A program made the translations under genes and the position numbers. The notes below the pieces were generated by a model, which was given only the letters and a program-made list of their open reading frames with translations, did not search any database and was not told where the DNA came from. A DNA stretch of 64,000 nt from Metallyticus violacea (Eukaryota > Arthropoda > Insecta > Mantodea > Metallyticidae): the NCBI GenBank assembly GCA_030762175.1, contig CM060833.1, positions 171,726,501 through 171,790,500 of the forward strand, read 5' to 3'. Below are positions 1-12,640 of this stretch, in pieces; the first letter of the stretch is position 1; each line of letters begins with the position of its first letter.

Positions 1-1353
1 ACAGCAGCCACGTATGTTTTAGGTGGCCCTGCTGCTAGATATAGAGTAGGCCTTTCACCTGCAAGCATGAAGGATAACTCTTAAAATTGATAACAGTCTG
101 AGAGCCTTGGTCGATGACAGAAATCTTGGCCAGATAGTTAAGAGGCAGACATTTCGTGTAGAAGTTAAAGGGTGTTTCCAGTGACCGGCCTCTCGGAGGG
201 AAGTGTATTATTACCCAAGAGATTCATTATTGTATCTGATTTTCCTCAGTTGAGCACAGTTTTGACTCGTGTCCACATTGCGAAGGTTGAGGAATGGAAT
301 CAAAGATGACATATGTCAATTGGTGCTGAGAACAGCAAAGCAATTCTAATCACCAAGAGAAGTAGACCTGCTAGTCCCACCCTCTGAGTTCTTTTGGGGC
401 AGCGAATCCCCTGGGAAACGCGAACTGCATATATCAGAGGGCCCCTGGATCAAAGATTTGGACCCCATGTACGGAAACTCGGAACGAAAGCCCGAAAGCC
501 AATAAATTGTTCGCAATATTCGGGGCAAGCTCCGTTCTTTTTTGACGGAAATTTCATATTTACCGGGCTATAATCCCAGCTAGAAGTGTGGGCCTATGCA
601 GCAATCTCCTTTCTACAAAAAATGCAAAATACCAATTACGGGACCGACCGCATCAAAACTCCGGACCTCGAGTATCTCACAGACATCATCCGGAAACTGG
701 CCACAAAGACCTCTAAACTTCGCCTGACACCCAACTCTGTTTCATCCGTCTCGTCGGTAATTATGATCCCCAACGAGGACGGAAACCTTTAGCTCATGCA
801 CTGCCACGGAAGGTTCTGGATAAAACCTAACCCCCATGAGCACATAGAACTCCCACGATAGGGACCTGGTACCGTATTCCGACTCACATGCTGTGGCAAT
901 CGGCTCAATCAGCGCACCTTTGCCTTTACACTTGAAATTTTGACATAAACTTAAGGGGGGGGGGGGATAAGATAAAGCTATGTTGACCAAGGAAAAAGCC
1001 GGCCCAAGATCTGGTTGTCTGCCTTTTGCTGTTAAAACTTGTAAATTTCAATTGTCTTCCGATATGAGCGGGAATCATCACGGAAGACTGGGTGAAAGTG
1101 TACGTTTCCTCAAAGCTAGCCGACATTTAACAAGAATGCGTAGCAAGTTTCTTAAGAAGTCCCTGAAGCACTTAAGAAGTACCTAGTATTCATCCCCACG
1201 ATTCTTTGAAGTTACAAACAAATGTAATTGAAGCGCTAGTGCTTCCACTAAGTACCTTAACAATACCAGTTAATGATAAAACACCAACTTATACCAGGAA
1301 CTGGGAAAGAAAGTTCTGACAGTCAACACGATATGCGCACTGGGATAAGACCC
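1..1353. other. Unassigned sequence, partly GC-richer
   Basis: No recognisable gene. The part from about 350 to 900 is less AT-rich than the rest of the window and has short open frames on both strands (for example 586-792 +, 68 codons), but none resembles a protein family I know and the frames overlap. A homopolymer G run of about 13-15 bases lies near 955-966. Confidence 0.5.
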
Positions 1354-1429
1354 CCTACGGCTGTGTGGGCGCTAATGACCATAGCAGTTTTGCGCCCTTA
1401 AGCAATAATCATCATCATCCTACGGCTGT
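1354..1429 (+). mobile_element. 54-bp 5'-truncated retroposon tail with 11-bp target duplication
   Basis: The 11-mer cctacggctgt occurs at 1354-1364 and again at 1419-1429. The 54 bp between them hold a short stem, gggcgc at 1367-1372 pairing with gcgccc at 1392-1397, followed by an A-rich stretch and an atc repeat. The stem region (gcgctaatgacc...gcgccc) resembles the 3' end of the SINE-B copies here (cgctgatgacctgag...gcaccc). This is the expected product of target-primed reverse transcription that stopped almost at once. The target duplication and stem are seen directly; the link to SINE-B or to a partner LINE is inferred. Confidence 0.7.
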
Positions 1430-2115
1430 TTAGGTATCGTTGCTGAACTCAGCACCACGTTACTAAACCTCTAACGCCCCTGGGATGAGTTATTTTTTTG
1501 TTTTAGAACCTCAAATTGGGCAATAAACACTCTTCACTTTATCAATGCAGTTTTTCAGCACATGCGCGTTTTCCAGTATGCACATTCAGACTGATGCTCA
1601 TGATGCAAAGGCTTGGCGACTTCTGGCGATCCCGTAAAAACAGCACAGTCGCATTTAACCTGCCTTAACGGGCATGCGCAATACACGGGCTAGAATGTAG
1701 CACCACGACTCGTGTTTTTCCGTTTTACTCCAAGGTATGTCTGTATAAAGTTAACTGAATTATATTCATTATTTTGAAAGTTATAAATGAATATGAGGGC
1801 CCGAGTGAGTGAAGCACTCGATACAGCAACAACAATAGATACGGGTTATTTCTTCTATTACGTGTTAGAAATTTCTAGTCGGAATGCATAAAATCCGTGC
1901 AAATTGGAACATGAAACCCGTACATTATTTTACCCCACTAAAATCAACATTCAGGCTCGAAAACTAAAGAATAGAAAGAAAGCCTGATACATTTCTTCAA
2001 TTACCTACTGGTTCCAGTCCCAAAATTACATCGATGGAAGGTATTTAGACGTTTTAAACAGACGTTATATTTATTCTCTAAAGGCAATATTAGATCATAT
2101 ACTTGCTTTTTAGAC
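1430..2115. other. Unassigned AT-rich sequence
   Basis: I see no gene, repeat or RNA here. Confidence 0.5.
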
Positions 2116-2239
2116 CCACGGTCACGGTTTCAAACTCGGACAGGCTGGATGGGATTTTAGTATGTAAAAATTCTAAGATGTTAAAGAAAGACCTTAAATA
2201 AACTCAATAATAATAATAATAATAATAATAGTAATAATA
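2116..2239 (+). mobile_element. SINE-B fragment ending in an AAT microsatellite
   Basis: The stretch 2120-2170 contains a B-box-like ggtttcaaactcgg followed by caggctggatgggatttta, the same order as in the full SINE-B at 27672-27980. The rest of the body is missing. After a few tens of bases comes a pure AAT run (about 2206-2239, with one agt interruption), so the microsatellite may have grown from the A-rich tail of the retroposon. Confidence 0.55.
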
Positions 2240-2554
2240 CATCATGGTGAGTGAATATAAGATGCGTTGCGAAGCGATAATGCCAATTGACGAAACTCGT
2301 TGTATAAAGATGAAACCTGAAATCAAATATATTTTAGCTCAAGGTATGTAACATTTATCGTATAATTTGTTACAAACAAATACAAAAAGCATTCCGTTGC
2401 AAAATGGTAAGAACACTTGTCCTATAATTAAATCCTATTTCAGTACACTCTAAATCATATACTCCGTCACACTTTCTCCAAGTTTCTGTAACACAGACAG
2501 TTCATTTCATGCAGATATTTAAATCCTGTATTGCTTCACATCATCACAACTGAT

Positions 2555-3345
2555 CTGCAGAAGATTTCCCACAGGGTTTACGTCCGGGGAATTTGCGGGC
2601 AATTCCATGACACTGAACACTTGCGGCGAAACATCTGGCAGTGTGGATGGTTATGTTTTCCTGCTGAAATAGCCAGTTCTCTGTTCCATCCTCTCTGTAA
2701 CAGGTAAAAGGTGCTCTTCAAGCACCGGTGATTGTGTATGGCTTTCATACAACTTGTAGGAGACGCAAGATGCGCTTTTCCTTCATAGCCGAATCCACCT
2801 TAACCACCAGAGACTTTCCTCCTTTTTGGCTCATTAAAAACCCCTTTCTCTTCTTTTCCGATGTGTGCCCAGTCCTCGGAACAGCCCAAATTGAATTTCT
2901 TTTCATCGCTTCGCTTCTTCCATCCAGGTGATGTGCTGCTTAGCCTAGTCACCCGTCCCTTTTGTGGCGGACCGTCGGATGCTTATTTATGTTTTATGTT
3001 TCAATGTGTTTGTTTTCAGCCTGGACAACGTCAATTTGTGAACATTGCTGTGGGATCACGAGAAAGTTCCACCAGTACTTGCCTCTTTTGTCGAGATATA
3101 ACTTTCTGAGGTCTTCCAGGCGGCACTTTCATTGCATAATTATTTCCTAGCTTCAGAATGTTATTTATAACGCATGGTGACCTGCCAAGCCTTCTTGCTA
3201 TTTCCGAGACTAAAATACGCATTTTGGCGAAGCTGGACAACTCTTTGCCTTCCGACCCATGCTTTCTTAATCGTACACTCTTCACAAACATAATATAAAA
3301 GCCTAGGCATGAAGTATTCAGGCTGGTCTTAACTTTTTGCAACAA
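2555..3345 (-). pseudogene. Tc1-family transposase, inactivated
   Basis: Cut-and-paste DDE transposase of a Tc1-like element, reading on the minus strand. The N-terminal helix-turn-helix is clear in the open frame 3031-3345: ELSSFAKMRILVSEIARRLG, then SPCVINNILK, then a GRP linker (GRPQKVISRQKRQVLVELSR). Lower coordinates hold the catalytic domain in shifted frames: DEKKFNLG (first Asp kept), WLFQQENITIHTAR (about 2640-2690) and LPANSPDVNPVGNLLQ (about 2565-2620). In active Tc1 proteins the last two motifs read QQDN and NPxEN; here the second Asp is Glu and the catalytic Glu is Gly. Stops and frameshifts also interrupt the middle, so the copy cannot be active. I could not define terminal inverted repeats. 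Short open frames on the plus strand over 2728-3150 are shadows. Confidence 0.85.
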
Positions 3346-6300
3346 GAATATTTTTGTCTTCCAGAACGCATATATTTGTAACTAGTCCTAAGATAAAGGT
3401 AATATAATTTAATATACCTGCCTTGCACCTATATTTGATTTAATTTTTTCTCTATACATGACTAGTTTTATTAGTTGGTCTTATGCTTTTGAAACACACG
3501 TTAGATAGCCTCTATCGTCCCCCCACCAGTCGTAATGTACTGGCGTATAAAAACAAACTTAGGATTTTTTTTAAAATCAGATTTCGAAATTGATTGCAGA
3601 CAAAATTTTAAATAGACACTCAATAAGGCAACAATTTCAATTCACGAAACATAATATAGGTACATAATACAGTATTTTACAAAATATTGAAAAGAAACGA
3701 AGAATACACGTGAAACGTTTTCAGCCAGACGTCACACTTAATGCTTCTAGCTTAGTTATGGAGATGACATTTTGTTGCATGTCTAACACATGTCCATAGA
3801 AGTTTACTTGGCAGTCTGTGCTCGTAAACATCACCAGTCGGCGAACATGCCAGGTGTGAATAACCGCAACATTAAGTGCTAACATCTTGTAGCCAACATA
3901 TGTCACCAGCCGCAACCTAGTTACTGCATGTCGTGGAAAATGCATTGACGCCACTTGGACTGTAAGCGAACAATTTAGGTCAACGGATGCACATTTTGTC
4001 GTTAATGTCAGATGCTTAAAGTACAGTATGACTTTTGTAACTTAGAAGTTTAGTAAAAGACTGCGATCTTAGCTGTTTATCTTTCAGCAGTTGTGTAAGA
4101 GTTTAAAGTATATAAAAATAATTGTCATCTGTGGTAATAACACAGCTCTAAATACTTTACATTATCTCTGCTCGATAGTAGAGTTTCAAAATGGTGCAAA
4201 TGTATAAACTATTAATAATACATCTCTTTAAATTTCTCGCTAGATATTTCCAAAGAAGATAAGCGGAAAATTCGTGTTCCTGTTCCTAATATCAGCGAGA
4301 AACATTTGTAAACACTTGCTTTAGATAACTCGTGTATCTTAATTTTACTGTTTGAGACTGTACAGTGTTTATGATAAATTTGTACCTAAATTAAAATGAT
4401 TACCCGTAAGTAACAGAAATATTATTGTTTTCATTAATGATCAAGAAACTTTGTCCGTTATTGAACATTTCTACATAGAGTCTGTCTCCTGACTATCTTG
4501 AAATTAAATATAAATGAATGTTATTTGTGAATATTTGAACAATATCATGTTTTCTTGTCCTAAATTACCCAATCGTTTTTTATTTATTACTTTTTTCATT
4601 AAGTCTATTTCTTGGTACAGAGCCTTAGACCTCTTGTAATTTGTTTTAATTGTTTTATAAAATCTAATAGTGTACTTTAACGATCAGAACTGCGGCTAAT
4701 ATAAATGGGCATAGAAATTACTTATAATAATAGAAATTTATTTAATTTATAATTATCATATGACCAAGTGAATACCGATCAAGACCATTTTGATTTAGAA
4801 TTTATGGAATTCTTGTGGAAACACTAAAAATAATGACAACTGAATATTGGGCCATTAATTGGTAAATTAAATATATAATCGTTATTGGATAGTAGAAATT
4901 ATAGTAAAGGAAACTAAAAATATATAAACATAATTAATAACAACAAAGATATCTTAGATAAAAAACAAAAAAGAAAAGAAAAAGAAGACCAACAGAGCAG
5001 CAAATATTATGACGTGCGATTATATAAACATGTCAGTTGATTCCGTACAAAGCCATGGAAGTAAAAGGTGACTTATAAAGAAATATGGAAAAAATGATTA
5101 TGGATTATGGAAATGGGTTATTTTAGACAAAAAGTAAGAAATATTCTGTATTTCACATTGATAGAGGACAAGTGCTTATCCTGTTGCTAAATAGAAAACT
5201 CTGTCTGACTTGGTTCTCAGTGCATGAGCCCTTTCGATTCAAATAAAAAGCTGGTAGGTTCTGATACTATCTGTATGTTCGTTTAGCAAAGAAAGATGAG
5301 CTAAACTTTTATAGTAATAATAACAAAGACCTAATAGCTACTTTCATCATAAAGGTGTTTGCCATTAAACCTGATAGGAATCAGTGTAAACATGTATAGA
5401 TTAAAAGTGCAAAATATAAAAAAACAAACAAAATTAAAATATTTAATATCTGTTATCTATGTAAGTAGAAGGTAAAGAGATAGGCAGCATAATGTTTTTA
5501 CAGTCTATAGATTTCGTGCACAAACACACGTCATTTGTAATTTAAAACCTTTTCTGCGATATATTTATTCTTCAAGGCTTACAGAGCTTACTTTGTCATC
5601 CAAATCATTGCCTCGATATTTATATGCTCATAATTGATTTCTAATTTTCATATTCCCACATCGAAAACTAATACTAACATATTGACTATTTTGTTATTGC
5701 CTTTTTGCATTAATGGCTGCTTTATATATTTGCTCTTTGTGATATGTCCGTATCACAGGCAAGAACATGTGGTTAATTATTTTAACGTTAATTGACATTT
5801 CGTATTGTAGCTTTTTGTGTAAAGTACAGCTTTATCATATCGAACCTCTCTATATGAAAAGTTAAAAATAAATTATGTTGTTTCATTGGTTCATAAATGA
5901 GGTTTAAAATCAAAGAGATATTCAGTTGGAGTACAACTAAAATAAAAAAAATTACTTTATGCCACTTTTCTATGGTTACATGTACTTTATGTAGCCTGTG
6001 TAAAATGTAATTGAACGTTACCCATAATCAAGTGAAATGAAAAGCTCTTGGCAATCGTCCATAATTTCTGTTCATCACATTTCTATGTGAAAGGCTTCAA
6101 ACATTTTATTGTTATGGGTAAAATGTCAGACATGAAAAGCAGCAAATGTTAAATTCTACATTTGTATCCTAAGTGTAATTGAAGGAGTAACCAGATGAAG
6201 GGTCCATACTCCAAATCACCGTTTGAGAAAATAGTTGCCAAATTTTACACACTAAATACGATATGGGTATAGAGTTAGTTTTAAAAATGGAATGGTAATT

Positions 6301-6667
6301 ACCTTTTCAAATGATTATAATACAATCCCCACTTTAGGGATATATTTTAAAAATGAAGATGGAATATTTTGGAGCATACTTTGGGGGGGGGGAATATCTT
6401 TCTTATTGGATGTGCAGGTAGATGTGATAAATTCAGACAGTACTACTGGTTACAATATTTGATGCCTCAATAACAGACTTGTTTCACATTCCTGAATTCA
6501 TTTCGAAGTTTCGGTTACTAATTAATACGAGCATTCGTTCCTTGAATGTTTCATTTCATGATGAAGTTCACCCAACTCATTATTAGCATTTACGTTGCAC
6601 TTGATTATTAGAGATGGAGGACGATACTTCTTGCTCAATGGCTGTGCCCCCAGCTACGGGAAGATTT
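3346..6667. other. AT-rich desert
   Basis: More than 3 kb with very high AT content and no open frame above 77 codons. The frame at 3721-3954 (-) is the longest and matches nothing I recognise. A run of G lies near 6384-6392. No gene, tRNA or obvious repeat is visible. Confidence 0.55.
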
Positions 6668-6895
6668 TTTGTTAATTGTTTGTTTTATTTACCCATGCTC
6701 CTTAACAGCTCAGGTCATCAGCGCCCAGTTCAATCCATGAAGTGCAACGGCCGACAAATTTTGCTCAGAGGCCTTTTCTTTCAGGCTTGAGATTTTTACT
6801 TGCCGTAAATCTATGACACAGTACCCACAGCTTTAGTTCCCTTCCAAAGGAAGCATTAATTAATATATTTATCCCCCCAAAATCCTGACTTTGGG
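6668..6895 (-). mobile_element. SINE-B copy, head missing
   Basis: In reverse orientation this matches the body of SINE-B: cggaagggaa-like segment, the cggcacgtaaaa-type segment, gaggcctctgagcaaaattt, and a tail of gctgatgacctgag type ending in aaataaaacaaac. The promoter-bearing head is absent and the part nearest it is scrambled (6850-6895). Confidence 0.75.
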
Positions 6896-7225
6896 TGTAC
6901 GAGATCTAAGGTTACCTCCGGGAGCGAAGGATAAGAAAAAGGAGTCGACGGTGTCCCTGACATTGTTTCCATAGATAGTACTCCCAAGCTGGCCGAAGTC
7001 CCTCCAAAGAACTCGAGTCCCTCAGAAGGATCGCTTGGATACCAGATACCGGGGCAGAAACCTTTTCAAGCGCAAGCCACCGTCACAACGAACCTGCCTG
7101 TAGCAGAACTAACTAACCTCGTAAAAACTAAGGGTAAGAATAGTTGGCAACAAGAGCTTTGAACCCGGGACCTTCGATTGCTTTATCGCCCGAAGAACGC
7201 TGCTCCGTAGCATTTGTTTGTCACG
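6896..7225 (-). other. GC-richer block with a possible tRNA-like B box
   Basis: The stretch is less AT-rich than its surroundings. On the minus strand at about 7145-7215 lies ggtcccgggttcaaagc, which fits a polymerase III B box, preceded by agcaatcga. I could not find a convincing A box, so a third tRNA-derived SINE head is only a possibility. No protein match is seen for the open frames. Confidence 0.3.
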
Positions 7226-9505
7226 TGGTCCAAAAAGAATACGAAACATGTAAGTGAATTCAGGTAAGGAGTTTTGGCAAAAACGCAGCATTCGTAATCA
7301 CAACAAAAGTACAAGGTGAATCACTTATTTTCAACAATAGCAGCACTAGGAAACAATACCAAGACATAAGTGGGTAAGTTCTCCAGCAAAATACGGTCGG
7401 CTCTTCTTTCAGAAATTGAACTTAGAGGTTGTGCACAAATGTACTCAGCACACCCGGTTTTAGCGATAAAGCAGTTCTAAAGAAAACAACTTTTCTTGCT
7501 CCTCTCTGATTACTTTCAAATCAATATTGGTACATCAGGATCTTTTGAGCTTGCTGCATGAGAAGAATGAGCTCAAAGCAAGCATTAGCATAATAGTAAA
7601 ACAGAAAAGAATTCTGAGAATGTATAAAATCAAGAATGTTCCACGTTAAAAGTGAAAAAATAAAAACAAAGTGCAGATCATTGAGAAAAGCACAGATATT
7701 TGCGACAAATGCCCTTCTTCAGTAAGTATACAAACACGCCAAACCGTACTGTTAAGGCACTCAACGTACTTACTAAATATTTGCGACTTGTGACCCCTTT
7801 AACGTCACAATATACGAGTAGTCTACTAAAATGGACAATATCTTCAGCAAGCAAGTAAATGATTCCTGCTCTGAATAAAAATTCAGTTATATAATCATTA
7901 AAATATTATTGTCTTGCTATAAACCTTTGAACTTTTTTCCTTCACTTTCCACTACCACGTCTGTGTGTGCACACTCTAATTTGATGGACAAAATTATAAG
8001 TATGATTTACTTATTTATAACCTTTTAGCAATTTTTGTACCTAAGAGAGTAATCTTGGCAGTAGCCTGAGTTAAAGTTGCAACACAAGAAATAACCACTT
8101 TCACCAAAAACAAATTACACTTTCTGAAAAACACCCCCTCCCCACCCTTTTTACAATAATGTTGTAAACATACACGAGGCCGAACTTGAGAATCATAGTA
8201 TGTCCTTTAGAAAAACTTTTTATTACAAAAGTATATAAAAATATGCAAAAGTAACGCTTTTTTCCCCTGAAACTCCCAAGTGTAACCCGCCTGACTTTCA
8301 AAGCCAGTCATAAAAACTAAGACAATTAGAAAGTAAAATAATTTTGACGTAAACGATGCCATTCAGAACACCTAATTATAATGCGACTATGGTGGAAAGC
8401 TGAAAGCAAGGTATTATATGTTCATCACTTTCTGCATTTAAAATTAACATTATGTTTGATCGCTGTCTATATCTATCACTTATCAGTAAACACAAAATCT
8501 CGGCGACTGTACTTAAACTTCACCTGTGTGTTATATTTTGTAACCAGTTTAAGATCTACAAACGTTATTTAAGATATACAAAATATGCATACATCTATGT
8601 ACATGGGTACTGATGAACATAAAATGACAACATCTTACATGTTGTCTCTCCTGCACTTCCACGGTAGTCGACATCCTAGAGTTCCTTTTGTCACCTGCAT
8701 GCTACGCTAGCGTCATCATGCAGCAACCTTAAAATGGGAATCTTGCCAAGTCAGGTTTTGGTTTGCCACTGGCAAAGCCCTGATGGGCGTACAGTGGGGG
8801 GCGAATGGGAGTGTGTGGCGAAGTTGACTGCGCTTTTCTCCTCTGGACTCTCAACGTTTATCCTCAAGTTTCCGTCTAGTAATCCTCAAATCCTGTCCGT
8901 GCGTTCTGTGTGTTGACAGAATGTTTTGCTATTCCAGGACATTTCTGTTATTTATTAAGAACAAGAAAAGGAAAAAGTACATCAGAAATTTGACGACACG
9001 TTCGTTAACACAAATACGCTTGTCATTACATGAATAGGCTGGTCACGCTTGTGGCTGTTGTGTAAAACTTTCCCGAACACGAAGTTTTTTATGTTTGTAC
9101 GTTGCTCATAAGTAACTTGCAGTTGCTATAGGATACAAGTTCATCTGATGCTACTCAGAAAATAAACAGATAGATATTTTTGTTCGTTGTAATCTCTAGA
9201 ACGTGTGACTATTATATTTACAAGAAATTAAAGTTAAGGTATACATTTCTAATTATTAGGTTGCAGCGTTCTCAAAATTTCATTTCTAACGAATAATAAC
9301 ATTATTTGATTTTTTTTAAAAAAATGATGAAGAACTCTTATTGCTATTATACAAGTATGGGTGGCTACAATGCTGTTGCGAAATTACTGGCGAATGGTTT
9401 AGAAAAATCCAGACAGTGTGAACATTGAGTTGTGAACGTAACCAATAACAAAACATTCGATTTGCATAAGCAAGATATATAACCGGAATACTTTAAGTGC
9501 AGTAT
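7226..9505. other. Unassigned AT-rich sequence
   Basis: No recognisable gene or mobile element. The part 8640-8920 is somewhat richer in GC and carries a 60-codon open frame (8734-8916 +) with no family resemblance. Confidence 0.5.
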
Positions 9506-9547
9506 ATTCCCTTATATATATATATATATATATATATAAAAGGGAAT
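9506..9547. repeat. AT dinucleotide run inside a short inverted repeat
   Basis: About 12 AT units sit between attccctt (9506-9513) and aagggaat (9540-9547). The whole segment is therefore palindromic and could extrude as a hairpin or cruciform. Confidence 0.9.
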
Positions 9548-9770
9548 TAATTAAGAAACAGGAATTTTAATACAAAGTTTTACAGGAGTTATTTCAGAAC
9601 TTGTTTATGTCTTATTTTTCAACATAACCACCCTGCTTCACATCACACTTACGGATGCCTTTAAAACACGGTAGCATTTATGAGAATTGGTAACTTTTAA
9701 CCAATCTTACGTTGTCATCTGGCATGTTTTTTTCAAAGGTCCAAACAAGTAAAAGTCCGACAAAACTAAA
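9548..9770 (-). pseudogene. mariner transposase C-terminus
   Basis: On the minus strand the frame at about 9611-9670 reads CFKGIRKCDVKQGGYVEK followed directly by a stop. Mariner transposases typically end in a Trp/Cys-rich segment and a GGYVEK- or GDYVEK-like terminus, so reading frame and stop position agree with the real C-terminus. Upstream the frame is quickly lost and I could not trace the catalytic domain. Sequence between this stop and the AT run at 9506 would be the 3' flank of the element, but no terminal repeat is evident. Confidence 0.6.
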
Positions 9771-12174
9771 AACGGACTATATAATGAATATTTAAGCATC
9801 TGAATTGTATATCATTAATATATGTTCTATAAGCGCGGTTGTGTGGTTGCGGTCATTTTCATAAAGCAATAATATACTTCTAGAGAAGCTTTTTCTCATT
9901 TCGATCATCTCATGGCCTTCATCTTGTACATCGAGCACTAGCCATAGCTTGTCCCTTTTCCTGGAGGTGTACATAACGCTATGCTACTAAACATGACCTG
10001 TCAGCAGACCGAAGGAGTACCGGCTCGAAGCGGACTGGACTGGACTTAACTTGTATTAGAAGCATAGTTAATGTAGGACACGAGCTGGCGGGCTGTGAAG
10101 ACCGACTGCATATGCACTGTCCTGGGAACTAACGTGGTGCATCAGTTTTTGCTGTAAGGGGATCGTCAAGAATCGTCGCGCCTTTCTGTTGCAACCAGTG
10201 AATACATACTGAAATGGTATTAGACGGTGCACAGTTGAACAGTGCAAGTTTATTGTCCGCACGTACTGGAAAACTGGGGGATAAATTTATTGCCTTAGAG
10301 AAAGCCCTGTCTTTCAGTGTCCAGGAAAACCTGGAAACCATAGAAACATTGTTGTATTTCCATGAAGAGAACATCTAAATTCGCAAGAAGGAACGATACA
10401 GAGGTGGACTTCAAGAAGTTTAGGTGTGCCCACGAGCTGGGAAAGAAGTGGGGTTAGCTGGATAACGGTTACTACTGCACAAGAATTTCAAACGAATAGA
10501 AGAGACCACTTACTCATCGATTCCAGCAGTTTGTCAGTGCACAATCGGAAATATTGACACACATGGTCATTATATAAGCGGGCATGTAAATTCCCAGTAA
10601 GAATTCTCAAACTGTGCAAGACACCTCTTCTTTATGAAGAAATCGAGTTGTGATATGTTCTGTCGTGGCGTCTTATTAATCTATCTTTTGCAGTGATTCT
10701 ACTCGATCTGGTTCGGATGGACGAAAAGGAATTCCGTACTAACTATCTTCAAAGGTGTTCGCATTATCACACTACAAAAGCTTCCTTTTTTGAAGTGTTC
10801 CTCGACATTTTTCGGAGGAAAAATTGGGGTTTTGATTCCCATTGTATTAATGAATACCTTCCGTAATTAGGAGAGGTGAGAATCACTTTCAACACTTAGA
10901 ATGAGATCATGCACTGGAATAGATAGAAACCTAGGGATAATGCAAGAATTTAACTGAATGCGTTTGTTGGTCATACGTGGGTTAATCAAATGGATAAAAT
11001 AGATCAATTCTTAGAATGTTAGAACTAGTTTAAGATATGAAAACATCAGGAAGCAATGGTTAAATTGAAAACCTGTTTCTTCTTTCTTTGGTGGTCGTAA
11101 CAGAGTGTAATCTGTATATCTCACGAGCTTTGTTCAAAGTTACCGGCTGAATTGTGTTTAGGAACTAACAAAAAAGTGTTCATTTTTCTTCTGTTGTAAT
11201 GAAGAAGCTCTTCGTGAGTAACCACGATGTTAACTAAACAGTAGCGCTTAACGGGCAGCTATTTCGGCATGAAAGATATAAAAGCCGGTGCCAGGGAAGC
11301 GGATGAAATATGGAGAGGATATAGGGTAATGAGGCGGTAAAGAACGGGCATGCAAGAGAGCAATTTGTCAAACTGGAATTACTTGGCGAGGTGATAAGAT
11401 CGGATAAAGCGAGGCGGATAGCTGCTAAGTACTGCTGGAGGCGCATAATATTAAGGCGGATGCACACAGACTATTGCGCAAGAATCACGCCACCTTAGAC
11501 ATTTTTATCACTTCTTATCGCTACCTCTATAAAGGTCGAATTAAAATAGACTTGTTGCTAATGTACCTTTATTATAAATAGTTTTTATTTTACTATTACT
11601 AAATCAACTTCTGTATTTACAACATTCCCCAGAAAATAAACAAGAACCATAAAAGGAATTTATTTATCGCATTGATCTACCCTCATACCTCAAAGCATCA
11701 ACCTTTGGCCTTTGATAGTAAACTGAAATTAGACTTGTCCTTCAATTTTATCAACTAAATTTTTGCAATTTTCTATAGTTAAAACGCCACTTTGTAGTCG
11801 TTGTTCGAAATAACAATCTATAGTTTGTAATTAAAGCCCCCATTACCTGAATCCATGGTTTTCAGCTACTTACTGATTATTAAGTTAAATTAGAAACCAC
11901 ATCTCAGTGTACAACAAGAACTTTGTGCTTCTCAACTACAAGAAGTAACAGATTAGGTAACTAAGCGTTTGCATTGACTGAAGTAGAAAAGTGCACTGTG
12001 TTGCAATAAGAAGGCAATTTAACAAATAATGCACTTGGTCTTTTTCCTTTTTGATTGTATTTCTTTTTAGTTTCAAATATCATGAAATGTTTCCAATTCC
12101 TGTGAAAATATATTGCTATTCTTTCATATAATCACCTAGCACATCTATGACTTTATGGTCTCAACCATGTTTCT
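9771..12174. other. Unassigned sequence
   Basis: Two GC-richer patches (about 10000-10480 and 11230-11470) have short open frames (81 codons at 10129-10374 - and 77 codons at 11234-11467 -), without family resemblance. They could be old element remnants. The remainder is AT-rich. Confidence 0.45.
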
Positions 12175-12640
12175 TTCGCGGTTATGATTCCCATGTCATC
12201 GTCAAAATTCTTTCCACGGAATATATCTTTTAGAGAATTGAAAAGATAGACTCCAGGAGATGCAAGATTTTGGCCGTGGGTTGATGATGGACAGTCACAT
12301 GAAGTTTAGTGACTCTTCTCGGGCACTTAACTTCGTGTCTCCTCGCAAACTTTGGTTACATCTTTGTGAGAACGCATGCGCTGAAATCTCTTCTTCAACT
12401 TTCTAAGGGTTCTGAGATATACTTCGGAGTTTACTGTCTCACATCGATGAAAATAATGCATTAAAAGTTACAAAGTATGTGATTTTGACTTTATCCCCGT
12501 GATCATTGCCTTAAACCTTTTGGGGGATCTGTGATGCATGGATTATCCGTGATGAAGAAGTAGTCACCTTCAGGAAGCAACTTTTGAACGGAAGATGGTA
12601 CTCTGTCGTCAAGAAGTTAGATGACTCATTTAGTACAAAT
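12175..12640 (-). pseudogene. mariner transposase, catalytic-region remnant
   Basis: The minus strand keeps ETVNSEVYLRTLRKLKK (about 12380-12445), the segment between the second and third catalytic residues in mariner transposases of the kind with GETVNAxVY motifs. Further on, after a frameshift, SLKDIFRGKNFDDD (about 12195-12240) matches the region after the third catalytic Asp. The third-Asp motif itself, normally like PDLAPSDxHLF, reads NLASPGVYLF, so the catalytic Asp is replaced by Gly. Weaker similarity (HRSPKRFK-like) extends upstream to about 12520; the extent to 12640 is a guess. The copy is clearly dead. Confidence 0.65.

Noticed and set aside
7145..7215. tRNA gene on the minus strand
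   Set aside because: Only a B-box-like motif is clear; no A box or cloverleaf could be drawn.
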